Made by a program: the position numbers and the translations under genes
Part shown: piece by piece, positions 1 to 7,069 of the stretch
How positions within the stretch are numbered: position 1 is the first letter of the stretch
How the letters are laid out: each line of letters starts with the position of its first letter
Assembly: GCA_026770615.1 (NCBI GenBank)
Contig: MU632278.1
Location: 1 to 14,736, forward strand
Length of the DNA: 14,736 nucleotides
Reading direction: 5' to 3'
From: Pavlovales sp. CCMP2436
Lineage: Eukaryota; Haptophyta; Pavlovophyceae; Pavlovales
Notes under the pieces: generated by a model
What the model saw: the letters and a program-made list of their open reading frames with translations, nothing else
Databases searched by the model: none
What the model was told of the DNA's origin: nothing

Positions 1-837
1 ACCGTTGGCAGACGGACATCGGGTGTCAGATAGAGGCGGACTGGGAGATCCCACACGAGTTGCACAATAAATTCAACGAGCTCTCACCGATGCCAACACA
101 CGCGATAATACCGAGAGATTGGTTGACCGAAGAGCAGCAAGAGGCACTACGCGACACCTGCCCAACCAAAAAGCTAACGCCATCACTTTCTAACAAGTTG
201 AACTACCGCTGTAACGTCACCTTTGCCAAACTGTGGCTGAGTCTTGGGTGTAAAATCACAAAAGTACACCGGGTTGTGAGCTTCAAACAAGCGGCTTATC
301 TACGCCCATTCATCGAGAAGACGCTGGCCCTGCGTCGTGCATCAGAGAGCGATTGGGAAAGCAATTTCTGGAAGCTGTTCGGGAACTCGTTTTACGGGAA
401 GCTGATCGAGCGGATCTTCGGACGAAGCAGTCTGTGCTTTACGACGCGGGAAAAGATTTTTAAACACCGTGTCGAATCTGGGCGGTGTCAGCTCGTCCTA
501 CCGATCACCGAAGATTTTGCGTGTCTGTTCATGCAGCAGAAGAACATACTCGTCGACAAGGCCATTCCGGCGGGTTGTGCAATCCTCGATTTCTCCAAGA
601 TGATCATGTACTCGTTCTGGTATAAGGTTCTTCACCCGGCGTTTGGTCACGAAAACATGAAGCTCACTGCTATGGACACAGACTGCTTCAGCTACTCGGT
701 AAGCTGCGAAACGGCTCGCGAGTACGAGGAGAAGAAAAAGCAGATTGCCCCCGTGTGGTTTGATCGCTCAGGGTTCAAAGAGGGTGATTCGCGAAGGTGC
801 ATGGACAACAAAAAACGAGCTGGTTGCTTTGCGGAGG
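1..837 (+). repeat. Inverted duplicate of internal PolB segment
   Basis: This stretch is the reverse complement of 10343-9507; paired positions always sum to 10344. The stretches compared base by base (1-62, 541-600 and the junction) match without a difference. The translated part (codons from 60 to 836) is identical residue for residue to the polymerase, including motif B (FGNSFYG) and motif C (MDTDCF). Identity ends at 837/838, where this copy reads GGGAT and the polymerase reads GGAGA. The fragment has no start or end of its own and is a gene fragment, not a working gene. It runs opposite to the polymerase, with about 8.7 kb between the copies. It could be a real rearrangement (an inverted recombination or an endogenous copy) or a chimeric join from amplification or assembly. 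Perfect identity in a genome with several lesions elsewhere favours a very recent event or an artefact. Confidence 0.95.
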
Positions 838-1812
838 GATTTGTGCATTCGCCAGATAGCTGAGGCGGTACTGGTCACGTGTGTCAACTATGAATTGTGT
901 TAGGTTTTTGACCGCGAGAAGATCGACCGCGCGCAAGGTCGGACGTTGCAGCTCGACCCATGCAGGCGCCTGTGATTTTAGGTGCGCAACCTCATTCGAC
1001 TCACTCACAGTGGTCATCTCAGCAGCCCTTGCAAGAACACTTACAGCCTCTGGGTCTTCGCCGCTCACGTACGTTGAAGGATGCGGATTTAATTGTGTCA
1101 CAGGAACACCGGTGATAGTCATAGCCTCTTCGACGGGTTTAGACGATGTCGACGGAGACTTCCTGCTCCCCCTAATCGGTGTCGCCGGCGATGCACTCGG
1201 ACCGGCGGCTTGGGTCGTGATCGGTATTTTAGGCACTGCAACCGATGATATCGCCGGTGCCATTGGATTGAAAATCTGACGAGCACCAGGAACTTGTTGG
1301 ACGATGTACGTCGGGGGTGCAATGACAGATCCGGCAAGATTCATACTCAGCTGACTCGGTGCGACAAAGCCCGTGGCGTCAACCGCACGTGCTCCCTCAA
1401 ATGCGGCAGGCTGAATTCCCATTGAAAGCCTTTGAGCAAGAAACGGAGCGTCGCGCAGGCTGATATAGTTCTTGAGGGACGTGTCCGATGTGATCGTCAC
1501 TTCTGGTATGCCGTATCCAACGTTTAATATAGTAAGCTCGCTTCTGTAAGGCTCCGGGGCATATTCAGGCATGGGAACGCTATAGTCGATAAGAATAGGT
1601 TCCTTATGCAGAGTGAGTTTCACTGATGACTTGTCGAGTTGCACCCCAGTCCAAATGTCCTTGGACGGCCAAAGTCGAAACATTGCCCCGACATATGGAT
1701 TTCCGTCTGGGGTAGTGTAGAAGGTAGAGCGCGGACGAGTATCGGAGGGCTTGATTGCATACGGGTTCATATATTGATCGCCGTATTTTTCGTGATTAGC
1801 AAAGTGCGTCAT
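838..1812 (-). CDS. Unrecognised P/S/T-rich protein, 3' end lost
   Basis: The ORF starts at an ATG (1812-1810) and reads leftward. About 325 residues belong to it; the last 20 or so codons of the open frame (to 775) are antisense to the duplicated PolB segment, so the natural C-terminus is missing. The N-terminal half (residues 1-150) looks globular, with motifs such as MNPYAIK, FRLWPSKDIW and NVGYGIPEVTI. The middle (about 155-235) is rich in Pro, Ala, Ser and Thr, with basic patches such as RGSRKSPSTSSK, and looks like a disordered linker. I do not recognise the family. Its place directly after the packaging ATPase gene (stop at 1846, 33 bases away, same strand) suggests a virion-associated or packaging-related role, which is inference only. 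Confidence 0.7.
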
Positions 1813-1845
1813 GCTGTAATGGTGCTTGTCATTTTTAATGCGATT

Positions 1846-2056
1846 TTAAGTTACCACCAATCTTGAAAACCGATTGTAGATCTCTCCAGACCCGACATCG
1901 ATCCACATGAATGCATGAGGGTCTCCACCCACCTTGAAAATATGACGGTAAATCATATCAAATTCCTCTCGCAAGCGGGGTACAAGCTCTGACCGAACAT
2001 TCTCGATCTCCTTCAAATTTGCTGATTTGAACATCGCAATGTGCGAGAGCAGTTTT
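1846..2056 (-). pseudogene. Packaging ATPase, frameshifted C-terminal part
   Basis: This is the C-terminal continuation of the packaging ATPase in a second frame. It reads through MFKSANLKEIENVR, the type of segment that follows the SQT sensor in A32-like ATPases, and ends at TAA (1848-1846). The first in-frame ATG lies just inside the overlap and is not a natural gene start. The two frames differ by a single extra base at or near 2053-2056. It may be a sequencing error in a short homopolymer, a real inactivating insertion or, less likely, ribosomal frameshifting. Confidence 0.75.
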
Positions 2057-2560
2057 CGCGTGCAGTGCATTCAAAGTTTGAGAAATGACCCACACTGACA
2101 GCTTCAAATGACGACGGTTTGCGACCACGGTTTCAAATTGCTTCCGTAACGAAGAGTCCTTCAACGAGGTCATAAAATCATCGATGAGCAGCAGACTCTC
2201 CTTGCCCGCCTTTGCCGACACCTCGCAGCACGCAATGATCTCACTGAGAATCTCGCTATTAAACTCATGTGCGAGTGAGTGATGACCTTTGAATGGGTTG
2301 TCTTTCATCGACTCGAACGATCCCTGAGGCACGAGTACGAATACGCGATTGAATTGATTTACGAAAATAGGTGGATGCTGCTGGGTCAAAAACGCGGTAC
2401 TTAAACTGCTCTTGCCGCTGCGGGGTGGCCCGCAGAAAAGTATGAAACTATAATTCTGTGGTAGCGGGCGAGGAACGTTGTGGTACGGTGCATCGCACAA
2501 AAACGTAGGTGTGTGTATTTTTATGTCGTTGACCTCCTCTACGATTGTTGGAGGACTCAT
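1958..2560 (-). CDS. A32-like genome-packaging ATPase, main part
   Basis: This is an FtsK/HerA-superfamily ATPase of the poxvirus A32/PLV type, which drives DNA into the preformed capsid. Visible motifs are Walker A GPPRSGKSS (residues 44-52), Walker B LLLIDDF (about 123-129) and a sensor-type VISQT near 158-162. The ATG at 2560-2558 lies 5 bases after the stop of the next leftward gene, suggesting co-transcription. In this frame the sequence stops looking like the family after about residue 168, and the homologous continuation lies one frame over (1846-2055). The frame changes by one base at or near a four-base run (TTTT on the plus strand, 2053-2056). Residues from there to 1958 are out-of-frame translation. 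Full length would be about 235-240 residues, normal for the family. Confidence 0.88.
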   Translation of the reverse strand: MSPPTIVEEVNDIKIHTPTFLCDAPYHNVPRPLPQNYSFILFCGPPRSGKSSLSTAFLTQQHPPIFVNQFNRVFVLVPQGSFESMKDNPFKGHHSLAHEFNSEILSEIIACCEVSAKAGKESLLLIDDFMTSLKDSSLRKQFETVVANRRHLKLSVWVISQTLNALHAKTALAHCDVQISKFEGDRECSVRACTPLARGI

Positions 2561-2565
2561 CGTGG

Positions 2566-2871
2566 TTAACAGTAGCGGATATAATTCTCTCGGGGTGGTG
2601 CCGCGGGTGTGGTTATTGGAATAGGAGTGTGTACAGGTGGCAATGACGATGGAACGCCTGGCACGCAGTAGCCAAGCAGCTTCAGCCTAAGTTTTTCCAT
2701 CTTGTGGTGCGTTCTCTCGGCATTGTATCGATCACGCGCAGCGGCAAGTGCACGAACTTGACCGGGTGTCGCCTTTTTTTTAGCCGTCTGCGTCGACTGG
2801 TCGACGACTGGGACCGAGAGGCAGGCTGACAGACCTTCGGTGACAGGATCGCACGCCGGGGGTTCAGACAT
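2566..2871 (-). CDS. Small basic helical protein, unknown
   Basis: About 101 residues from the ATG at 2871-2869, preferred over an open frame reaching 2934 because that extension would overlap the coding start of the divergent minor capsid gene. The N-terminus is acidic and Ser/Pro-rich (MSEPPACDPVTEG). The centre is basic and predicted helical (AKKKATPGQVRALAAARDRY), and the tail is Pro-rich (PPVHTPIPITTPAAPP). The pattern of basic residues followed by Q-x-x-AL-xx-AR resembles short charged proteins common in PLVs and large DNA viruses, but I cannot assign a function. It is the first gene of the leftward packaging block and lies 5 bases upstream of the ATPase. Confidence 0.6.
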   Translation of the reverse strand: MSEPPACDPVTEGLSACLSVPVVDQSTQTAKKKATPGQVRALAAARDRYNAERTHHKMEKLRLKLLGYCVPGVPSSLPPVHTPIPITTPAAPPRENYIRYC

Positions 2872-2914
2872 TATGATTGTATACAAAGAAAAAAATCTAG
2901 ACGAGCAGTACCAA
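2872..2914. promoter_or_regulatory. Compact divergent promoter region
   Basis: Forty-three bases, strongly AT-rich, lie between the ATG of the leftward packaging block (2871) and the chosen ATG of the minor capsid gene (2915). The region holds a seven-A run followed by TCT (2889-2898) and a TCTA (2896-2899), plus TGTATAC, which could act as a TATA-like element. The A-tract/TCT also precedes the PolB and 7915-7917 genes. Transcription from here could serve both blocks. Confidence 0.5.
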
Positions 2915-3691
2915 ATGTCGAGCCAACAGTTCATATATTTGTCTTCGGTGTCGGCAGATTATTTTCCACTCGGTGAGTATCGTCGCGATTGTTGCGATTG
3001 GGACCTGGGTATACCGCTCAATTGCGCGCAAGACGAGAAAATATTGATCCAGCTGGCATCGGCGGCGATACCTATTAATCACTACACCGTTAATGCGACA
3101 AACAACACATTCCGATTCGCTGACACCATCAATGCGGGTGTCTCATCGTTCGTCATGGCACCTGGTTATTACTCGGGCATATCTTCATTCGTTACAGCCT
3201 TTAATCCTGCGTGGCTAGCGGCGTTTCCACTTAGAACTGCAACGGTCTCACACACCGCTGGTAACGTCAAATTGAAAATTGTGAACTCAAGCGCAACAAA
3301 CACGACCACCATATACCCCTTAGGATCTACAATGAACCAGCTTCTGGGGACTGGAAGCGTTTCCACCATCCTCACTTCTACAGTTGCCCAATTTATACCC
3401 TGCTTCTACGACATACGTGGACCTCGCGCAATACGTCTTATCGCCCCGCAGTTAGATCTGCATACCACCGACTCGCTAGGCAACGGAAGTTCGCTAAATA
3501 CATTCGCGTCAATCCCGATAAGCGTGCTGTGGGGCTCTACGCAGACTTTTTTGTCTCCGTTTTCAATGCTACTCGAAACCACAAGAAAAATCATCTCGAC
3601 ACTGCGTATTCAACTGGTGACAGACAACGGCGATCCGTACGATACAAACGGGCTTGATTGGGCTTTCGCATTATCAGTTTTCATCGTCTAA
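2915..3691 (+). CDS. Penton-like minor capsid protein
   Basis: 258 residues from the ATG at 2915 (MSSQQFIYLSS); the frame is open upstream, with other ATGs at 2840 and 2873. I chose 2915 because minor capsid proteins of this group begin with a short segment of the form M-x-S-x-x-x-YLSS. The following pattern, with LGIPLNCAQDEKILIQLASA and then IPINHYTVNATNNTF, fits the single-jelly-roll penton proteins of PLVs and virophages. The C-terminal signature LRIQLVTDNGDPYDTNGLDW, just before the stop, is typical of them. It forms the capsid vertices. It lies directly upstream of the small amphipathic protein and the major capsid protein, the usual virion module. Confidence 0.75.
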   Translation: MSSQQFIYLSSVSADYFPLGEYRRDCCDWDLGIPLNCAQDEKILIQLASAAIPINHYTVNATNNTFRFADTINAGVSSFVMAPGYYSGISSFVTAFNPAWLAAFPLRTATVSHTAGNVKLKIVNSSATNTTTIYPLGSTMNQLLGTGSVSTILTSTVAQFIPCFYDIRGPRAIRLIAPQLDLHTTDSLGNGSSLNTFASIPISVLWGSTQTFLSPFSMLLETTRKIISTLRIQLVTDNGDPYDTNGLDWAFALSVFIV

Positions 3692-3698
3692 AAAAAAT
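3687..3698 (+). promoter_or_regulatory. TCTA plus A-tract before small virion gene
   Basis: TCTA (3687-3690) followed by an A run lies at the end of the minor capsid gene, 34 bases before the ATG at 3725. It overlaps the minor capsid TAA stop. TCTA in an AT-rich setting is the late promoter element known from Cafeteria roenbergensis virus and Mavirus; applying that here is inference. Confidence 0.35.
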
Positions 3699-3724
3699 GT
3701 GTGGGACTGTCACCACCAATCAAA

Positions 3725-4039
3725 ATGGGACTGTTCGGACGTCTATCGCAGGGAGCAAAGCACATCGGACGCACTACCGGGGCCGGAATAGGCAGCATCG
3801 GTCGCTTCGCGGGCACGTTTCTTGCAAGTGCGGGGAAGGCAGCTCAGCAAGTAGCCGATATCGGTCACCAGGCACTAAGACTCGCAGAAGCTATACCTGT
3901 TTTGAAGAACATACCCATCGTCCAAGGCCTCGTAGGTGTAGGAAAGTCGATGGTGAACACGGTCGGGCTCGCCGGATCCGTCGCAAGCACTACTGGAGCA
4001 GTCGGTAAACTTCTGACCAATAAATTTTTAAAAAAATAG
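3725..4039 (+). CDS. Small Gly/Ala-rich amphipathic virion-type protein
   Basis: 104 residues from the ATG at 3725, which sits in a good context (AAAATGG); the frame is open to 3701 but that start is less likely. The N-terminus MGLFGRLSQGAKHIGR is basic and amphipathic and has a Gly at position 2, which could allow myristoylation. The rest alternates Gly/Ala-rich hydrophobic and small polar stretches and ends with a basic KFLKK tail. Short proteins of this composition lie between the minor and major capsid genes in many PLVs and resemble membrane-active or internal capsid proteins such as adenovirus pVI in style, but I see no clear homology. It ends in TAG, with an in-frame TAA six codons further on. 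Confidence 0.6.
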   Translation: MGLFGRLSQGAKHIGRTTGAGIGSIGRFAGTFLASAGKAAQQVADIGHQALRLAEAIPVLKNIPIVQGLVGVGKSMVNTVGLAGSVASTTGAVGKLLTNKFLKK

Positions 4040-4050
4040 CACACTGAATT

Positions 4051-4060
4051 AAATATCTAA
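4051..4060 (+). promoter_or_regulatory. AT-rich TCTA element before capsid gene
   Basis: AAATATCTAA lies 20 bases before the major capsid ATG (4081), with TCTA at 4056-4059. The spacing and AT-rich flanks resemble the element before the minor capsid gene (2896-2899). It is a candidate late promoter. Confidence 0.4.
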
Positions 4061-4080
4061 CGTACAGACACACAGATACG

Positions 4081-5361
4081 ATGAACGACACGGACCACCA
4101 GTACGCTCCTGCTATCCCGAGTTTCTACGATTTTACACCCCGTCCACCAGCGGTAAAGAGCGAATGCATTCGAGCGTACATCACCCCCACAAACGGTGCC
4201 ACATTCGCTCCAAGTTCGCAAATTACCATGGAGCTAAGTTGCGGCACCCCCGGGCAGATGATTGACCCAAGTCAGACTGCACTCTCGTTTCGCATCTTTA
4301 ACGGAACTGTGCAAACTGTCCAGCTTGATAAATCGGCGGCATGCGTTTTGTCGCAAATCGACCTGTTTCACGGATCGCGACAGCTCAGTTCAATTTCAGA
4401 ATATAATTTGCTCCAGCAAATCCTCACAGACTTCAGCTGTGGCTGCGACGATTACAAGACCAGTGGCAGCATGCGAGGCGTTGCGGATTACGTTCCCTTG
4501 GCTATCACGACCGCGGCGAATTTTACCGATGCTTATTACGCAAGACTCGGGGCATCGATTGCTCCGGGGGCCTCTCTGACGGTCTGCGTCCCACTGATTT
4601 CCATTCTTGGCTCTATGTCGATGCGTGCCTGGCCAATCTCACAAGCCAAGGAAAATATCCGGATTGTCATTAAGCTCTCAGACGTACTGAATTACGGGAA
4701 TTGGTCGGCCACCCCTGTCGGGACGTGTGCGATTGACAACTGCAAAATGTGGGTTTCGTATATCCGTATTGACCCGAATGTCGAACGGAAAATGGTTATG
4801 GATCTAGGGGGCGTCATATCGGTCCCGTGTGTTGATTTCGTCCAGACGTCGACCTCAGTTGCAGCGGGATCCAACTACGTTAGTATGCCGATCGCGGTGC
4901 GAGCGAAATCGGCCACCGCGATCTTCGTGGCCATTCGCAAAACGGCAAACTTGGGTGCTCTTGGTGTGTTCAATTTGGATCGTTTCACGGGCGGAGATGT
5001 CGTCGGATATGTTTCATACAGATTCCGAATCGGATCAACGATTATTCCATCATCATACGTCACCGCTGGTGCAGAATCACGCATGGAGCTGATGCGCGCG
5101 CTGGGTATGCAGCTTTCGGAGTCTACGGCGCGCACGTGTGTTTCTGCCGCTGACTACCTTTCAACTGCCTTTGTGATCGGTGTCTCACTGCAGTGCTTCC
5201 CGATGACCGAGGCTATGGGTGACGGTCTCCTCGTGGACAGCACTATCATTTTAGAGATGAACTTGGGGACGGCCCAGACCAGTGCGATCCATCTTGACGC
5301 CTTCGTGCAGATGGAGAAGACCTTCGTTTTCGCCAACGGCGCGATCACGTTCGACGCCTAA
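4081..5361 (+). CDS. Major capsid protein (double jelly-roll, PLV type)
   Basis: 426 residues from an ATG 42 bases after the previous gene, ending in TAA. The N-terminal pattern (FAPSSQITMELSCGTPGQMI, then DPSQTALSFRIFN, residues about 42-74) matches the first strands of PLV/Polinton major capsid proteins, where a Gly/Pro turn precedes a D-P-S-x-T motif. The following segment with DLFHGSRQLSSISEYNLLQQ (about 94-113) fits the 'x-G-x-x-I-E-x-I-x-x-YN' region of this family. Trimers of this protein would form the icosahedral shell. The length is at the short end for the family (about 450-600). The reading frame is intact, unlike the polymerase and ATPase. Family assignment is by motif style and gene order, not by alignment. 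Confidence 0.78.
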   Translation: MNDTDHQYAPAIPSFYDFTPRPPAVKSECIRAYITPTNGATFAPSSQITMELSCGTPGQMIDPSQTALSFRIFNGTVQTVQLDKSAACVLSQIDLFHGSRQLSSISEYNLLQQILTDFSCGCDDYKTSGSMRGVADYVPLAITTAANFTDAYYARLGASIAPGASLTVCVPLISILGSMSMRAWPISQAKENIRIVIKLSDVLNYGNWSATPVGTCAIDNCKMWVSYIRIDPNVERKMVMDLGGVISVPCVDFVQTSTSVAAGSNYVSMPIAVRAKSATAIFVAIRKTANLGALGVFNLDRFTGGDVVGYVSYRFRIGSTIIPSSYVTAGAESRMELMRALGMQLSESTARTCVSAADYLSTAFVIGVSLQCFPMTEAMGDGLLVDSTIILEMNLGTAQTSAIHLDAFVQMEKTFVFANGAITFDA

Positions 5362-5438
5362 GGAGGAGTGGACACTCATAAAAACAACAACGACAACAAA
5401 AAACAATTGTAATTATCATTACACTCCAAGCGAGATTG
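5362..5438 (+). promoter_or_regulatory. CAA-rich leader and small stem-loops after MCP
   Basis: The gap after the capsid stop holds a short palindrome GAGTGgaCACTC (5366-5377), a CAA/AAC-rich tract (about 5380-5406) and a stem-loop TGTAAT-TATC-ATTACA (5408-5423). The tract could be the unstructured leader of the next rightward gene. The stems are short and could mark the end of the capsid transcript, but both readings are weak. Confidence 0.3.
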
Positions 5439-5777
5439 ATGATAGACACAGTTGAACGCCACACACAAGTAGGGAGAGCACTCTCAAACGCAAACATAAA
5501 GGATAAACGCGTAAGTGGGATTAACGTAATCTGGCCGGGCTGGAGTAAGGTTCCGTTTCTCAAATTTGGTCTGTCTACAAATATCTACAATCGAGCGATG
5601 CATGGTTATTCTCACTATATGCTCTATTCAGCACCCGGTAAATCGTTCGATCTGGTTGGTACCTTGTCGTTTCACCAACACTCGTGCGGACTCGCGAGAC
5701 ACGCGTACTCTGTATGGCGAACAAGGAAAACGGATGGGGAGCACCTCCGCATGACAAGGAATTGCGTAGATGGCTAG
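5439..5777 (+). CDS. Unrecognised ORF between capsid and lipase
   Basis: 112 residues from the ATG at 5439, ending in TAG. The middle (GINVIWPGWSKVPFLKFGLS and then IYNRAMHGYSHYMLYSAPGK) is rich in aromatic residues and looks like a folded protein, while the last 25 residues, after about 5700, look less natural. The next rightward ORF begins in a different frame inside this tail (5714), so the two may be parts of one gene with a frame change or simply overlapping genes. I do not recognise either. Confidence 0.45.
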   Translation: MIDTVERHTQVGRALSNANIKDKRVSGINVIWPGWSKVPFLKFGLSTNIYNRAMHGYSHYMLYSAPGKSFDLVGTLSFHQHSCGLARHAYSVWRTRKTDGEHLRMTRNCVDG

Positions 5778-6148
5778 GGGCTTCGGATGGCGTTTACGCC
5801 GCGGTTGCCAAGCTGTTGACGGACCTTCGCACAGCCGTCGATGGCATCTGGTACGTTTTCGAGAAGGGTACAGGTAAGATCATGAAGCAAGGAGGTTCGC
5901 ATGTAGCACTCGACCAAGCCTCGATTTTTCCTCTCGTACCAAATGTGCTCACACGGAGTCTGTGGCGACAAAACGTGAGGCAAGTTGGCAAAGTACAGGT
6001 CACGATCGGTCGTGGGGGTGGTGCGGAGGTGAGTGGGGTCGATGGTGGTCCAACACGTCGCTTCCGAAATGCACACACTCCTAAAGAATGGTGCCTTACA
6101 CAGGGAGAAACATTTGATGGCACCGCAAGACTTTGGTGCTGTTGCTAA
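5714..6148 (+). CDS. Unrecognised ORF upstream of lipase
   Basis: 144 residues from the ATG at 5714. The first 90 residues look folded: ELRRWLGASDGVYAAVAKLL is helical, followed by WYVFEKGTGKIMKQGGSH. The portion after about 6020 becomes Gly/Arg/Thr-rich and ends in a Cys run, suggesting it may have left its true frame. The lipase frame, which differs by one base, is open from 6033 or earlier, so a frame change could join this ORF to the lipase as an N-terminal extension. No family is recognised. It overlaps the lipase start (6117) by 32 bases. Confidence 0.4.
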   Translation: MANKENGWGAPPHDKELRRWLGASDGVYAAVAKLLTDLRTAVDGIWYVFEKGTGKIMKQGGSHVALDQASIFPLVPNVLTRSLWRQNVRQVGKVQVTIGRGGGAEVSGVDGGPTRRFRNAHTPKEWCLTQGETFDGTARLWCCC

Positions 6149-6737
6149 AATCCTACGACAAGACTTGCCAGCATTCCTACGAGCCTCGTACGCACCCCTC
6201 TACGCAGCCGGCATGGAGATGGGTACGCTAGGCTACTCGATGGACTTGAAGTTGAGCTCGAACGAGGCAAAAGTGTTTTTCTCAGCTGCCACAGGTGCAG
6301 TCGTGTGCTTCCGCGGAAGCGTGAACGCGGCGGACTGGGCCGAGAATTTGCAACTCGGTGTGGGCGTATTCAGTCCGAGACATCAAAGGTCCAAGGCACT
6401 CATGGAAAAGGTGCAAGCAAAATACGGACCGTCGCATGCGATCGGACACTCACTCGGAGGACACCTGGCAGAGCATTCAGGCGCGCGTGGGCTCATACTC
6501 ACCGTGGACGACAAGGCCGTGGGCGTTCGCGACTTGGGTGCGCAGTCAAACCCCAACGAGCTCGATATCCGCGCAAAGGGCGATGCAGTCTCGGCTCTGT
6601 CTCACGGGGGCCATCGAGAGGAAGTAGCCCCCACCGGGAAGCCAGCGGCGGCACCCCACCTCCTACCGGGGCCTATCCGAGCTCCAATCGGCATGATTAT
6701 CAGGGGGGTGTTCGCACACGACTACCGGCATATCTAA
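6117..6737 (+). CDS. Class 3 (GHSLGG) lipase
   Basis: 206 residues from the ATG at 6117; upstream in-frame ATGs exist at 6042 and 6069. It belongs to the alpha/beta-hydrolase class 3 lipases, which hydrolyse acyl ester bonds of lipids. The family pattern is clear: GYSMDLKLS, then VVCFRGSVNAADWAENLQLG (the RGT...DW region), then the nucleophile elbow AIGHSLGGHLAEH with the Ser near residue 112. A GDAVS segment near residue 156 supplies the likely catalytic Asp, and HDYRHI at the extreme C-terminus offers a His. Related lipases occur in PLVs and algal large DNA viruses. It is the last gene of the rightward virion block, so a role in crossing or remodelling host membranes is a reasonable inference. 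Confidence 0.82.
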   Translation: MAPQDFGAVAKILRQDLPAFLRASYAPLYAAGMEMGTLGYSMDLKLSSNEAKVFFSAATGAVVCFRGSVNAADWAENLQLGVGVFSPRHQRSKALMEKVQAKYGPSHAIGHSLGGHLAEHSGARGLILTVDDKAVGVRDLGAQSNPNELDIRAKGDAVSALSHGGHREEVAPTGKPAAAPHLLPGPIRAPIGMIIRGVFAHDYRHI

Positions 6738-6880
6738 ACCAAAAAAAAGAAGCCCCTTACGGAGCGGATGACGGGGTGTGCGGGCCGGCGGGGATGCGAT
6801 GTCGACTCTATCTAGTCTTGCTCGTTGTCGCGAAAGTCAAAGGGTCGCATGTGTGAACCAACGTGGTCGGGCAAACCAGT

Positions 6881-7069
6881 TTATTCCGGGTCAAAGTCGA
6901 CACGTAAAGGTACACAGCTTGGGAAACTTCCGGTGACCGTGGGTGCGAACATCGGGGGGGCGAACATCGAAGGTGCGAACATCGAAGGGATGAACATTTC
7001 TGACAGCTTTCGAGTATGCTTGAGATCGCGCTTTTGGCATTTGTACGTTGAGCACTGCTGGTTAGACAT
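6881..7069 (-). CDS. Possible small ORF with pentapeptide repeats
   Basis: 62 residues from an ATG at 7069, carrying four near copies of a five-residue unit (MFAPS-like) because the DNA beneath is a 15-base tandem repeat (6943-7002). Competing readings of the same bases are a longer leftward ORF 6808-7128 (ATG at 7128, Cys/Ser/Arg-rich, 106 residues) and a rightward ORF 6849-7097. The rightward one reads the repeat as ANIEG units like those of pentapeptide-repeat proteins. Strand and frame cannot be settled from this sequence alone. At most one is likely to be a real gene; leftward is slightly favoured because the next genes are leftward. Confidence 0.3.
   Translation of the reverse strand: MSNQQCSTYKCQKRDLKHTRKLSEMFIPSMFAPSMFAPPMFAPTVTGSFPSCVPLRVDFDPE
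6943..7002. repeat. Four-copy 15-base tandem repeat
   Basis: Units begin at 6943, 6958, 6973 and 6988, with core GCGAACATCG. The third copy is closest to the second, and the fourth has diverged (GATGAACATTTCTG). The period is a multiple of three, so every frame across it stays open as a five-residue repeat. Confidence 0.9.

Noticed and set aside
60..863. A separate rightward polymerase gene at the left end
   Set aside because: It is only the inverted copy of the internal PolB segment: no natural start, and its last eight or so codons run into unrelated sequence past 837.
881..1279. Rightward 132-residue ORF
   Set aside because: It is antisense to the 838-1812 gene, lacks family features and is interrupted where the leftward frame stays open.
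1958..2070. Euplotes-type programmed +1 frameshifting in the ATPase and PolB
   Set aside because: That mechanism acts at AAA followed by TAA or TAG; no such site is at the points where the frames change.
5774..6123. Leftward ORFs of about 100-110 residues under the region upstream of the lipase
   Set aside because: They oppose the direction of the whole block and have low-complexity Pro/Arg/Thr composition typical of shadow frames.
6750..6800. GC-rich stem after the lipase as a terminator
   Set aside because: Only four or five base pairs can be formed without mismatches; not convincing.
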